From Desulfotruncus arcticus DSM 17038 (GTDB lineage: Bacteria; Bacillota; Desulfotomaculia; Desulfotomaculales; Desulfallaceae): a stretch of DNA of 64,000 nucleotides. Location: positions 91,121-155,120 of the forward strand of contig NZ_FOOX01000015.1 in assembly GCF_900113335.1 (NCBI RefSeq), read 5' to 3'. Below are positions 48,793-58,492 of the stretch, piece after piece. The notes under the pieces were generated by a model. It had not been told where the DNA came from. It searched no databases and worked only from the letters and a program-made list of their open reading frames with translations. A program made the translations under genes and the position numbers. How positions within the stretch are numbered: the stretch's first letter is position 1; every line of letters starts with the position of its first letter.

Positions 48793-49320
48793 ATGAAAGA
48801 TAATGCAAAATTGACTAAAAAACAGATAGTTTCATTACTTAATGTATTAAATAGTAAATTAAAAGAAAAAACTTTATATGGGGAGATTTCTATTGTAGGA
48901 GGAGCTGTTATGTGTTTGGTTTATGACGCACGCCCTTCTACGAAAGATATTGATGCCATTTTCAAGCCTAAATCTGAGCTTTATAATATAAGTAAGGAAG
49001 TGGCTAAAGAGTTTAATATACCTGAAAATTGGTTAAATGATGGGGTAAAAGGCTTTATACACAAAGGCGAATTTAAACCCTATAAAAAGTTGAGTAATTT
49101 AATGATAAATGTAGCTTCCGCTGAGTTTATGTTTGCCTTAAAATGTTTTGCTTCTAGGTATGGTCCTGAATCAGAAGATATAAATGATATTAAATTTCTA
49201 GCTAAGTTTTTAGATATAAAAACTACCAGCGAAGCAATTAATGTTATTTTAAGGTTTATACCCGAAAAATTAATTTTGCCTAAGACAAGGTATTTCCTTA
49301 TGGAGATTTTGGGGGAATAA
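48793..49320 (+). CDS. Nucleotidyltransferase-like protein (DUF6036-type)
   Basis: A 175-residue protein with a minimal nucleotidyltransferase look: ISIVGGAVMCLVYDARPSTK followed by DIDAIF gives the GG...S/TxDxD pattern shared by DUF6036 and AbiEii-like enzymes. A helical C-terminal part follows, with AEFMFALKCFASR and EDINDIKFLAKFL, also typical of those families. Such proteins are often halves of toxin-antitoxin or defence modules. It is adjacent (3-base gap) to a second gene of unknown type and the pair is flanked by recombinase fragments, so it looks like an exchangeable cassette. Codon use is more AT-rich than neighbouring genes. Confidence 0.7.
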   Translation: MKDNAKLTKKQIVSLLNVLNSKLKEKTLYGEISIVGGAVMCLVYDARPSTKDIDAIFKPKSELYNISKEVAKEFNIPENWLNDGVKGFIHKGEFKPYKKLSNLMINVASAEFMFALKCFASRYGPESEDINDIKFLAKFLDIKTTSEAINVILRFIPEKLILPKTRYFLMEILGE

Positions 49321-49323
49321 TTA

Positions 49324-49789
49324 GTGACTTTAAAAGAGTTAATTGAAAAAACAAAAGAAAATTTACAGGACTTTTCTTTTAATATGTCAGATTTCCTTGA
49401 TGCATTTTATAATAGTAAATCCACATCTAAATATCGTAAAAACGCAATAAAAGAAGAGCCGGTCCATTACGAAGAAATTCCGCAGTATTTGTATGCTTTC
49501 GTTGCCGCTACTGCGCATAAATTAGCAGAGGATTATAATTTAGAAATACCAAATTGGACTTTAAAGGATATTTATTGCTTAAAATACCCCTATTTTGCGA
49601 TGAATGCTAAAGGAAATTTAAGATTATATTTATTAGTAGAAAGTCCCCCTGCTTTTAAATTTCGCAATTTATATGTACCTGAAAATTGTCTTTCAAGAGT
49701 GTGATTATGAAGTAGCAAAGAAATTAGTATCAGGTCGATATACCCCGGTTGATAAAGAAAAGCTGAGTCTTACGTTTCGGGGGGAATAG
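49324..49789 (+). pseudogene. Partner of the nucleotidyltransferase-like gene, frameshifted near its 3' end
   Basis: A GTG-start frame of 126 codons (MTLKELIEKTKENLQDFSFN onward) with a helical N-terminal half and a EIPQYLYAFVAATAHKLAED segment. I cannot name a family. The frame ends PENCLSRV, but an adjacent frame continues at once with FQECDYEVAKKLVSGRYTPV and DKEKLSLTFRGE to a stop at 49787, so a single indel near 49690 seems to have cut off about 32 residues. The shorter protein might still fold. Close spacing to the upstream gene suggests one transcript and a two-component module. Confidence 0.6.
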
Positions 49790-50035
49790 ATGTGCTGGGC
49801 CATGCCGACATCTCCATTACCCGGCGATAAATGCAAAAAACAAACAGGACTACAATTTTACTCTCATCGTTGCCGTCATACCGTTGGCACCCAGTTGCTG
49901 CAGAAAGGCATCTCTATTGATAAAGTGCAAGAAGTTTTAGGGCACGAGAATATTTCAATAACCAGGCGTTATGCCAAGACCGCCCCGGAAGTAATTATGG
50001 AACTGGCAGCAAAAGCGAGCAGGGTTGAAGAGTAA
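49790..50035 (+). pseudogene. Two fused tyrosine recombinase C-terminal fragments
   Basis: The first ~40 bases encode VLGHADISITRR, the last catalytic block of a recombinase in which the nucleophile-bearing part is lost at a TAA. A second fragment follows: KCKKQTGLQFYSHRCRHTVG through LLQKGISIDKVQEVLGHENI and SITRRYAKTAPE, which includes the H-x-x-R and the tyrosine nucleophile of a different copy. Neither has an N-terminal or core-binding domain. Together with the fragment at 48654 they bracket the two-gene cassette. Confidence 0.85.
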
Positions 50036-50240
50036 ATGGCAATTTATGGTTTTTATTAAAAGAAATATCAAAAGATTGAAGGATATGGGGATGTTTGTAG
50101 AATAATCACAAATATATACAAAAATTTAGAGGTTTAGTCTTTATAAAAGCATGCATAATACAGGCGATTAACTGTTGCATTAAAATGGTTTAGATCAAGG
50201 TATTATTGTAGACTTTCCTTAGGCTATCGCGAGGTAAACC

Positions 50241-51122
50241 ATGCTGCGCAAACAAGTGAAAAATTACCTTATAGAGTTAAAAATGAAGGGTAGCTCTGAG
50301 CACACTGTAAAAAACTACGGGTATCATTTTGATAAATTCATCACCTACATGGAAGAAAACAATCTTAACTATATAGAACTTACAGCAAAGCAGTTTAAAA
50401 AATTCCGTAATCGCATGGTGGAACAGGGATTGAAACCCCGAACGATTAACGCGGTTTTATCCGCGCTGAAAAGCTTTTATGATTTTCTGGTAGAAGAGCG
50501 ATTAGTGCCTGGCAACCCCATTATCACCAGAAGGCTGAGGGTTAAGGAAGGCCAATCCCTGCCCGACTTTATGACAACAGAAGAATTAAAAGTGTTTTCC
50601 GAGTGGCTGTCCGCCATACCAGGCCATGCAGCCCTGGGCTTTCGCACCATGCTGGCCACCGGCATGCGGGTCAGCGAGGCCGCGTCAGTGACACCCAACG
50701 ACATCATCGTGCTGGACAACGGCGGCTACATCTTCAGGGTGCGCCACGGTAAAGGGGATAAAGAAAGATATGTGCCGGTGACGGATTCGCAAGTAGTCAA
50801 TGACCTAATTACATATACTGGAGACCGTCGAGACGACGATCCACTATTTGGCATCACCAGCCACGCCTTTAAATGGTGGGCCCGCAAATGCCGGCTGGAG
50901 ACGGGGATTAATTTTCATTCGCACCGCTGCCGGCACACCCTGGGTACGCAGCTGCTGCAAAGAGGCATTTCCATAGATAAAGTACAGGATGTGTTGGGTC
51001 ACGCCGACATTTCTACCACCCGGCGCTACGCCAAAACCGCCCCGGAGGCCATTTACGAGTTGGCGGCCAAGGTGGATGAACTAAAAGAACGCCGGGCGCT
51101 GTATAGATATTGGCTGCGGTAA
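50241..51122 (+). CDS. Tyrosine recombinase/integrase (XerC/XerD-like)
   Basis: A 293-residue site-specific recombinase. The N-terminal SAM-like core-binding domain (about 1-85, with SSEHTVKNYGYHFDKF) is followed by the catalytic domain. Arg143 is in TGMRVSEA, Lys in RHGKGDKERYVP, His228-x-x-Arg231 in HRCRHTLGTQLL, His in VLGHADIS and the nucleophile Tyr263 in TTRRYAKT. All catalytic residues are present. The ATG has GCGAGG upstream. It is not part of a visible phage or integron, though the adjacent recombinase copies and fragments suggest repeated local recombination events. Confidence 0.93.
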   Translation: MLRKQVKNYLIELKMKGSSEHTVKNYGYHFDKFITYMEENNLNYIELTAKQFKKFRNRMVEQGLKPRTINAVLSALKSFYDFLVEERLVPGNPIITRRLRVKEGQSLPDFMTTEELKVFSEWLSAIPGHAALGFRTMLATGMRVSEAASVTPNDIIVLDNGGYIFRVRHGKGDKERYVPVTDSQVVNDLITYTGDRRDDDPLFGITSHAFKWWARKCRLETGINFHSHRCRHTLGTQLLQRGISIDKVQDVLGHADISTTRRYAKTAPEAIYELAAKVDELKERRALYRYWLR

Positions 51123-51200
51123 TAGAATGTTCGAAACTTGGATGTTGTGATAAAATACAAGTAAGTTTAAGGAATGCCAGGGTCTATTAGGATGGAACCG

Positions 51201-52091
51201 ATGGAATCGCAATTAAGAGAAGAAATTAACAAATACATAACTGACTTAAAAATGCAAGGCAGTTCAATGCAAACGATAAAAAGTTACATATACTATCTTA
51301 AAAAATTCGCATCCTTTATGGAGTCTAACAACATGGATTTCTTGACCTTTACCCCCTCGCAAGCCAGGCTGTATAGAAATTATATTATAGAAACTGGTCT
51401 TCAACCCAGAACAACTAATAAGGCTATATCTACTCTAAAAGGTTTCTATAACTTCCTGATTGAGGAAGGCAAAATAATAGGCAATCCTATAATTACACGC
51501 AGATTACGGGTTAAAGAAGGACAAGCCTTGCCAAGATTTATGACAGCCAGAGAACTTGAAGTGTTTACTGACTGGTTGACCACTATACCCGACCAGGTTG
51601 CCATGGGTTTTCGCACTATGCTGGCTACCGGAATGCGTCTAAGCGAAGTTATTGATATGAAGTGCAGCGACCTAATTAGATTGGAAAATAGCGCCTATAT
51701 AATCCGTGTCAGGCATGGCAAAGGCAATAAGGAAAGATATGTTCCCGTTATGGATGCTGATGTGGCCAGACGGTTGGCGGAGTTAAAAAAAGAACGTCCT
51801 ACTGAAGCGCCGCTTATAAAAGTAAGCAGCAACCAATACGGTATATGGTCGCAGAAGTGCAAGAATCAGACGGGGATAGATTTTTACCCTCACCGCTGCC
51901 GGCATACTGTGGGCACACAGTTGCTTCAAAAAGGAGTGGACCTGGACAAGGTCCAGGAAGTGCTGGGCCATGAATACATTTCGACAACCAGGCGTTATGC
52001 TAAAACCGCCCAGGAAGCCATACTTGAATTGGCTGCGAAAGCGGATATGGTGAAAGAATCCGTGGCTCTCTATAGGTTCTGGTTAAGGTAA
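51201..52091 (+). CDS. Tyrosine recombinase/integrase, second intact copy
   Basis: A 296-residue recombinase related to its neighbour at perhaps half of positions. The core-binding domain has SSMQTIKSYIYYLKKF. The catalytic residues are all there: TGMRLSEVID, RHGKGNKERYVP, HRCRHTVGTQLLQKG, VLGHEYIS and TTRRYAKTA. The start is uncertain: ATG 51201 gives an N-terminus matching the neighbour and has AGGATGGA just upstream, while in-frame ATGs at 51174 and 51192 would add nine or three residues. The gene is more AT-rich than the first copy, so it probably did not arise by recent local duplication. Confidence 0.9.
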   Translation: MESQLREEINKYITDLKMQGSSMQTIKSYIYYLKKFASFMESNNMDFLTFTPSQARLYRNYIIETGLQPRTTNKAISTLKGFYNFLIEEGKIIGNPIITRRLRVKEGQALPRFMTARELEVFTDWLTTIPDQVAMGFRTMLATGMRLSEVIDMKCSDLIRLENSAYIIRVRHGKGNKERYVPVMDADVARRLAELKKERPTEAPLIKVSSNQYGIWSQKCKNQTGIDFYPHRCRHTVGTQLLQKGVDLDKVQEVLGHEYISTTRRYAKTAQEAILELAAKADMVKESVALYRFWLR

Positions 52092-52268
52092 AAAAATTTT
52101 TAAAAAAATAACATTTATAGGTAATCTTGCAGGGAATGTTTTAATTTTAGCGAAATAAATAAAATAAGTCATTTATAGGTAGTATTTTAAATAAAATTTA
52201 CAGAAAATGGTGGCTGAAACGTTATGTATAGTTTGATGCCTATTAGGGTATTTAGGTGGATATATATT

Positions 52269-52312
52269 GGACACGCCTGCTTCGGTAACAATGAGTCGGT
52301 GGCGTCCTTTTT
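52269..52312 (+). terminator. Rho-independent terminator after the second recombinase
   Basis: GGACACGCC and GGCGTCC form a stem with one bulge around a ~23-base loop, followed by TTTTT. The rest of the 52092-52518 gap is AT-rich and contains the TTAGTTGG repeats listed next. Confidence 0.8.
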
Positions 52313-52321
52313 AGTTTAGGG

Positions 52322-52456
52322 TGGAAAGTTGGTTAGTGGATAGTTGGTTAGATTTTAAAGCTTAGCCAACTAGCCAACTAAATTGATTGAATAGTCGCTC
52401 GGAAGTGTGTATGCGGGTAGATTGAATGTGTCTTTAGTGGGTTAGTAATTAGTTGG
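52322..52456 (+). repeat. TTAGTTGG inverted repeat with a nearby extra unit
   Basis: AAAGTTGGTTAGTGGATAGT, TGGTTAG on the left pairs with CTTAGCCAACTAGCCAACTAA on the right (through 52385). A further GTTAGTAATTAGTTGGT unit stands at 52438-52456. It separates the recombinase zone from the AT-rich glycan cluster. Confidence 0.85.
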
Positions 52457-52518
52457 TGAAGAATTAATTTCTAATTAAGTACAAATCCGCCAGACAACTC
52501 TCAAGGAGTATAACAAAA

Positions 52519-53169
<651 letters not shown>

Positions 53170-53614
53170 TTTTTAGTGCTTTTAATTATTTGTAACATAG
53201 AAAGGCGTTTTTTGTAGAACTTTTGATAACTAGTCATAGAGAAGATTTATATGTAACTGGGGCGTGCAATGGTAAAGATTGGTTTGTGTCTATAAAGTGT
53301 TGCTTATTGCAATGCCTATCATAGTTAAGAAAAAAATAAGGTTGAAAAGTTTGCTAAACAATATTGCTATTAGATCTTTTTTGTATTAATATGTGGTAAT
53401 AAAATTTTAATAGATTTGTAGCGATATTTATTAAAATATTTTAAATTAGCACTTTTGGAATTTGGGGCATATCAATTAATTTAGCTAATTTCCGAAGCTG
53501 TAAATATGGTTATAGTTAAAAATATCTAATGTTCAGGGAGCGGAGTCGAAAAAGTTTTTTTGAATAACGATATGATATATCAAAGTAAAATGTTTTTGAG
53601 AGTGGAGAACGTAT
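53170..53614 (+). other. AT-rich intergenic region, no gene seen
   Basis: A gap of about 445 bases with no credible frame, no hairpin with a T-run and no copy of the local repeat families. It probably holds the promoter for the glycosyltransferase operon, but the base composition makes any single -10/-35 choice arbitrary. Confidence 0.6.
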
Positions 53615-54721
53615 ATGAGAATATTAATATTAGCAAATCATTTTATTACTATCTATGCATTTAGAAAAGAGTTGATTAAAAAATTAGTTGATGCAGGAAA
53701 TGAGGTATACATTGCTTTACCTAAAACCAAAGAAATTGAATACTTTTCTAATATTGGATGTGAAATTATTGATACTCCTCTTGATAGGAGAGGAACAAAT
53801 CCTATTTCGGATATAATGCTATTATTGCAATATATAAGGAAAATTAAAGTCATAAAGCCCAATATAATTCTTACCTATACAATTAAACCAAATACGTATG
53901 GTGGTATTGCTGCTAGGATTTGTAGAGCAAAGGTTATTCATACAGTAACTGGATTGGGCTCTGTTTATATTCAGAACATGTGGCAAAAGCATATTGCAGT
54001 TCTGCTTAATAAAATAGCCTTTAAATATGCTAATAAAGTAGTTTTTTTAAATGAAGATAATAAAGAATTTTATAAAAAGTTAGGAATTATCTCTGAAATG
54101 CAAAATACTATGATTGTTCCTGGTTCAGGTGTTAATTTAAAGAAGTTTAAGCACGTTGAACAGCCTAGTGGTGATAAAATTATTTTTACTTTTGTAGGCA
54201 GGGTACTTCAAGATAAAGGAATTGAAGAGTACTTAACAGCGGCAAAGGAACTTGTTAAAAACTATAACAATGTTGAGTTTGAAGTAGTTGGTTTCGTAGA
54301 TGAGGAAAGGTATATTAAACTCCTTAATGAATTTGATAGAAAAGGGATTATTAAATATCTAAGTAAACGAAATGATGTTCCTCAAATAATGGCGAAATCT
54401 AGCTGTATCGTTCTACCGTCTTATGGAGAAGGAAGAGGTACTGTACTACAAGAAGGGGCGGCTGTAGGAAGACCGTTGATAACATGTGATACATATGGGT
54501 GTAAAGAAAATGTAGTGGATGGATATAATGGTTTTTTGTGTAAAACATCAGATGCCGAATCTCTTAAAATTAAAATGGAAGAGTTTTTAAATTTATCACA
54601 AGAACAAAAAGCCTTGATGGGAAAAAGAAGTCGAGAAAAGGCAGAGAAAGAATTTGATCGGGAGTTTGTTGTTAAAGCTTATATTCAAGAGATAGATAAA
54701 ATATGTCAAGGTGAGGTATAA
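53615..54721 (+). CDS. GT4-family glycosyltransferase (EpsD/PglA-like)
   Basis: A 368-residue GT-B enzyme. The N-terminal domain starts ILILANHFITIYAFRKELIK and contains HTVTGLGSVYI. The C-terminal GT4 domain has FVGRVLQDKGIEEYLTAAKE and the nucleotide-binding PSYGEGRGTVLQEGAAVGRP with its conserved EGxxxxxxE pattern. Family members commonly transfer GalNAc or a related sugar in exopolysaccharide repeat units, but donor and acceptor cannot be assigned. GAGAGTGGAG lies upstream of the ATG. The stop precedes the TviB-like gene by five bases, so the genes are cotranscribed. Confidence 0.9.
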   Translation: MRILILANHFITIYAFRKELIKKLVDAGNEVYIALPKTKEIEYFSNIGCEIIDTPLDRRGTNPISDIMLLLQYIRKIKVIKPNIILTYTIKPNTYGGIAARICRAKVIHTVTGLGSVYIQNMWQKHIAVLLNKIAFKYANKVVFLNEDNKEFYKKLGIISEMQNTMIVPGSGVNLKKFKHVEQPSGDKIIFTFVGRVLQDKGIEEYLTAAKELVKNYNNVEFEVVGFVDEERYIKLLNEFDRKGIIKYLSKRNDVPQIMAKSSCIVLPSYGEGRGTVLQEGAAVGRPLITCDTYGCKENVVDGYNGFLCKTSDAESLKIKMEEFLNLSQEQKALMGKRSREKAEKEFDREFVVKAYIQEIDKICQGEV

Positions 54722-54725
54722 ACGA

Positions 54726-56105
54726 ATGAGCTTATACGAAAAGATTTTAAATAGAAAAGAAAAGATTTCATTAATCGGACTAGGTTACGTTGGACTTCCT
54801 ATAGCCGTAGCTTTTGCGAAGAAAACTGATGTAATTGGATTTGATGTTAATAAAGAAAAGATTAATCTTTATAAAGATGGCATAGATCCTACCAGAGAAG
54901 TGGGAAGTGAAGCAATAAAAAATACAACAGTAGACTTTACTTCCGATGAAACAAAACTAAGAGAAGCTAGATTTCATATTGTAGCTGTACCAACTCCTGT
55001 AAAAGGAGATCGAACACCTGATTTAGCGCCGGTTGAATCAGCAAGTAGTACTTTAGGGAGAAACTTAACCAAAGGATCGATAGTAGTTTATGAATCTACT
55101 GTTTTCCCAGGAGTAACAGAAGATATTTGTGTTCCAATTTTAGAAAAAGAATCAGGGCTAAAGTGTGGTGTAGATTTTAAAGTTGGATATTCTCCTGAAA
55201 GAATCAATCCCGGAGATACAGAACATAGACTAGAAAATATCATAAAAGTTGTGTCGGGTATGGATGAAGAGACTCTAGATACCGTTGCAAGGGTATATGG
55301 GTTAGTAGTAAACGTTGGAGTATTTAAAGCAGAAAGCATTAAAGTCGCTGAAGCTGCTAAGGTTATCGAGAATGCCCAGCGCGACATTAATATTGCTTTT
55401 ATGAACGAACTTTCCATCATCTTTAATAAGTTGGGAATTGATACAAAAGCAGTACTTGAAGCGGCAGGTACAAAGTGGAACTTTCTTGACTTTTCACCAG
55501 GACTCGTAGGTGGTCATTGTATAGGTGTTGATCCATATTATCTTACATATAAAGCAGAGCAGGTGGGTTACCATTCACAGATTATTCTATCAGGAAGAAA
55601 GATAAATGACGATATGGGTAAGTATGTCGCTGAAAATACAGTAAAGAAAATGATCAAGGCAAATAAGCAAATAAATGGTTCAAAAGTAGTAGTCTTTGGA
55701 ATTACATTTAAAGAAAATTGCCCGGATGTTAGAAATACTAAAATACTAGATATCATTGAGGAATTAGAGGATTATGGAATAGAGGTAAAAGTAGTGGATC
55801 CGGTGGCGGATACAGAAGACCTATGGCGTGAATATAGAATTAACCCTTGTATATGGGAAGAAATAACAGACATAGATGCTGTTATATTTGCAGTTCCTCA
55901 TAAAGAGTTTAACGCTATAAAATTAGAAGATATAAAGAGGATGTTTAGACCAATAAGCAACATCTTCTCCGATGTTATGAAGGAAATTGCTGCAACATCT
56001 GAGTCTGATGTAGATATTGTAAATAATTGTGTTTTAATTGACGTAAAAGGAATGTTTAATCGACAAGAAGCAGAGCAAATGGGGTATATATATTGGAGGT
56101 TATAA
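54726..56105 (+). CDS. UDP-HexNAc 6-dehydrogenase (TviB/WbpA-type)
   Basis: Oxidises UDP-GlcNAc or UDP-GalNAc to the uronic acid, 459 residues. The Rossmann motif ISLIGLGYVGLPIAVAFAKK is at the start, the catalytic Cys265 in VGGHCIGVDPYYL, and GITFKENCPDVRNTK in the C-terminal domain. These features separate it from UDP-glucose dehydrogenase (GGSCFPKD). The ATG at 54726 has GGTGAGG upstream and is preferred to an earlier in-frame ATG overlapping the previous gene. The next gene is a TviC-type 4-epimerase, and the pair makes UDP-GalNAcA as in the Vi antigen and related pathways. Confidence 0.93.
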   Translation: MSLYEKILNRKEKISLIGLGYVGLPIAVAFAKKTDVIGFDVNKEKINLYKDGIDPTREVGSEAIKNTTVDFTSDETKLREARFHIVAVPTPVKGDRTPDLAPVESASSTLGRNLTKGSIVVYESTVFPGVTEDICVPILEKESGLKCGVDFKVGYSPERINPGDTEHRLENIIKVVSGMDEETLDTVARVYGLVVNVGVFKAESIKVAEAAKVIENAQRDINIAFMNELSIIFNKLGIDTKAVLEAAGTKWNFLDFSPGLVGGHCIGVDPYYLTYKAEQVGYHSQIILSGRKINDDMGKYVAENTVKKMIKANKQINGSKVVVFGITFKENCPDVRNTKILDIIEELEDYGIEVKVVDPVADTEDLWREYRINPCIWEEITDIDAVIFAVPHKEFNAIKLEDIKRMFRPISNIFSDVMKEIAATSESDVDIVNNCVLIDVKGMFNRQEAEQMGYIYWRL

Positions 56106-56106
56106 A

Positions 56107-57081
56107 ATGGGTTATGAAAATATTAAATTTTCAGAGGGGACTCAATTCTTAATAACCGGGGCGGCAGGTTTTATAGGCTCAAATTTAGTAGAAGCAATAA
56201 TTAAATTAGGATATAAGGTGAGAGGACTTGATAATTATTCGACTGGTAAAAAAGAGAACGTAGAAGAGTTTTTGGGTAATGCCAACTATGATTTTATTGA
56301 GGGAGATATTCGCGATTTTGATACATGCATGAAAGCCTGTGAAGATGTGGATTATGTCCTTCATCAAGCGGCGTGGGGAAGTGTACCAAGAAGTATTGAG
56401 ATGCCTTTATTATATGAGGAGATCAATATAAAAGGGACATTAAATATGATGGAAGCGGCGAGACAAAACGACGTGAAAAAGTTTGTTTATGCATCTAGCT
56501 CTTCTGTGTATGGCGATGAACCTGACCTTCCTAAGAAGGAAGGAATAGAAGGTAATCTACTTTCACCCTACGCTCTTACCAAGAGGGTAGATGAAGAATA
56601 CGGGAGACAATATACAAAACTTTACGGATTAGATACTTATGGTTTAAGGTACTTCAATGTTTTTGGCAGAAGACAAGATCCAAATGGTGCATACGCGGCG
56701 GTTATACCTAAATTTATTAAACAATTACTAAACAATGAAAGACCAACAATTAATGGTGATGGTAAACAGAGCCGAGACTTTACTTACATTGAAAATGCAA
56801 TTGAAGCTAACTTAAAGGCTTGTAACGCACCTCGTAAAGCAGCAGGGCAGGCGTATAATATTGCTTATGGTGGCAGAGAGTACCTAATTGATATTTATAA
56901 TGAGTTGTGTAAAGCTCTAGAAAAAAATATAGAGCCTATTTTGGGGCCTGAGCGTAAAGGTGATATTAGGCACAGTAATGCTGATATAAGTAAAGCAAAA
57001 GAAATGTTTGGATATGAACCTGAGTGGAGTTTTGCGGATGGGCTGAAGTTGGCAATTGATTGGTACAGAAGCCATTTGTAA
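56107..57081 (+). CDS. UDP-HexNAc(A) 4-epimerase (TviC/WbpP-type)
   Basis: A 324-residue short-chain dehydrogenase/reductase that interconverts the gluco and galacto forms of UDP-HexNAc or its uronic acid. Motifs are the NAD-binding TGAAGFIGSNL, QAAWGSVPRS (typical of the HexNAc-specific group), the catalytic SSSSVYG and Tyr155-x-x-x-Lys159 in YALTK, and RYFNVFGRRQDPNGAYAAVI. The gene starts one base after the stop of the dehydrogenase gene with GGAGG in that gene's end. Together they yield UDP-GalNAcA. A 241-base AT-rich gap without features follows. Confidence 0.93.
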   Translation: MGYENIKFSEGTQFLITGAAGFIGSNLVEAIIKLGYKVRGLDNYSTGKKENVEEFLGNANYDFIEGDIRDFDTCMKACEDVDYVLHQAAWGSVPRSIEMPLLYEEINIKGTLNMMEAARQNDVKKFVYASSSSVYGDEPDLPKKEGIEGNLLSPYALTKRVDEEYGRQYTKLYGLDTYGLRYFNVFGRRQDPNGAYAAVIPKFIKQLLNNERPTINGDGKQSRDFTYIENAIEANLKACNAPRKAAGQAYNIAYGGREYLIDIYNELCKALEKNIEPILGPERKGDIRHSNADISKAKEMFGYEPEWSFADGLKLAIDWYRSHL

Positions 57082-57322
57082 ACTAAAAGTTTAGAGTATT
57101 TTCAATTCTTGATAGTTTAGACTAAATAATAGGAGTGTAATCAGCTAAATTTTATTTTATAAATAATTTCACTGGAAACTGTTTTCTGTTTAGGGATTTA
57201 GATTTTAAATACTATTTTCAATAGACTATCTATGGTTAATATGCACGGTATAGGATTTGATGGAGTCTTTACTAATTAAAAGTTTAAGGTTATAAGTAAA
57301 TACACATACATAGGAGATAAGT

Positions 57323-58492
57323 ATGCAAGGAGTATTTGTGCATGACCATAAGTTCCCACGCTACGGAGAAGCTTATTACCATTCATATGGATTTGATAAT
57401 GAGTTTTTTAATCGTTATTTAAATATATTTGATAAATTTGATATTATTGCCCGAGAAACGAAAATTGATTTTGAAGAAGCTATAAAAACGCCTACTGTAA
57501 ATGAAAAAGTGGATTTTATATCCATAAGTAATTATGTTCAGCTTAAGTCAAGCTTCATTAGGGATAATATTGATAGAAAAATAAATGAGAGTGATTGTGT
57601 AATTGTTCGGTTACCAAGCATTTTAGGATTATATGCTATTCGCAGTGCAAAAAAACATAATAAGCCGTATTTAATTGAAGTAGTAGGATGTCCATGGGAT
57701 GCTTTTTGGCAACAAAATATTTATAAAAAATTAATTGCCCCAATTATTACTATTTTGTGTAAAAAGGCTATTTATGATGCTGGTTATGTTGTGTATGTAA
57801 CAGAGGATTATTTGCAAAATAAATATCCAACATTAGGAAGTAGTATATCGTGTTCAAATGTAACGTTGCCATCAGTAGATGAAATTAATTTAAGAAAGAG
57901 AATAGAAAAAATAAAAAAATTAGATTCAAATAAAAATGTAATCATTGGTACATGTTCTACGGTCGACGCCTTATATAAAGGTCAACAGTATATGATCGAA
58001 GCTATTGCAAGATTGAAATCAAAAGGATATAAAATAGAATATCAATTAGTCGGCGGAGGGGATCCCAGTTTTTTAAAATCTATTGCAAAAAAGTTTGGGG
58101 TAGAAGATGATGTTAGATTTTTAGGTAAATTAAAACATGCAGATGTTTTTACGTGGTTAGATCAAATAGATATTTATGTTCAACCAAGTAGAACAGAAGG
58201 CTTGCCAAGGTCGGTTATAGAGGCAATGAGTAGGGGATGCCCAGTATTTGGATCCAATGCTGGGGGAATACCAGAATTAATCGATAATGAGTTTGTTTTT
58301 AAGAAAGGAAATGTTGATGGTATTTGTAATGTTTATAAAAAATTTACATATGAAGTAATGAAAAACCATGCGTTACTTAATTACAAAAATTCAAAAAAAT
58401 ATTTACAATCAGTGTTGTATGAGCGGAGAATAAGTTTTTTTAAAGAGTTTATCAAAGGAGCTGTACTGAAAGAAAAAGAGGTGAAAGAGTGA
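57323..58492 (+). CDS. GT4-family glycosyltransferase
   Basis: A 389-residue GT-B transferase. The N-terminal half has VRLPSILGLYAIRSAKKHNK and PYLIEVVGCPWDAFW. The C-terminal half carries the GT4 blocks IIGTCSTVDALYKGQQYMIE, YQLVGGGDPSFL, the VRFLGKLKHADVFTWLD stretch and the nucleotide-binding QPSRTEGLPRSVIEAMSRGC followed by PVFGSNAGGIPEL. Donor and linkage are unknown. GGAG lies upstream of the ATG. The stop overlaps the GTG of the acyltransferase gene, implying coupled translation within this operon. Confidence 0.88.
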   Translation: MQGVFVHDHKFPRYGEAYYHSYGFDNEFFNRYLNIFDKFDIIARETKIDFEEAIKTPTVNEKVDFISISNYVQLKSSFIRDNIDRKINESDCVIVRLPSILGLYAIRSAKKHNKPYLIEVVGCPWDAFWQQNIYKKLIAPIITILCKKAIYDAGYVVYVTEDYLQNKYPTLGSSISCSNVTLPSVDEINLRKRIEKIKKLDSNKNVIIGTCSTVDALYKGQQYMIEAIARLKSKGYKIEYQLVGGGDPSFLKSIAKKFGVEDDVRFLGKLKHADVFTWLDQIDIYVQPSRTEGLPRSVIEAMSRGCPVFGSNAGGIPELIDNEFVFKKGNVDGICNVYKKFTYEVMKNHALLNYKNSKKYLQSVLYERRISFFKEFIKGAVLKEKEVKE

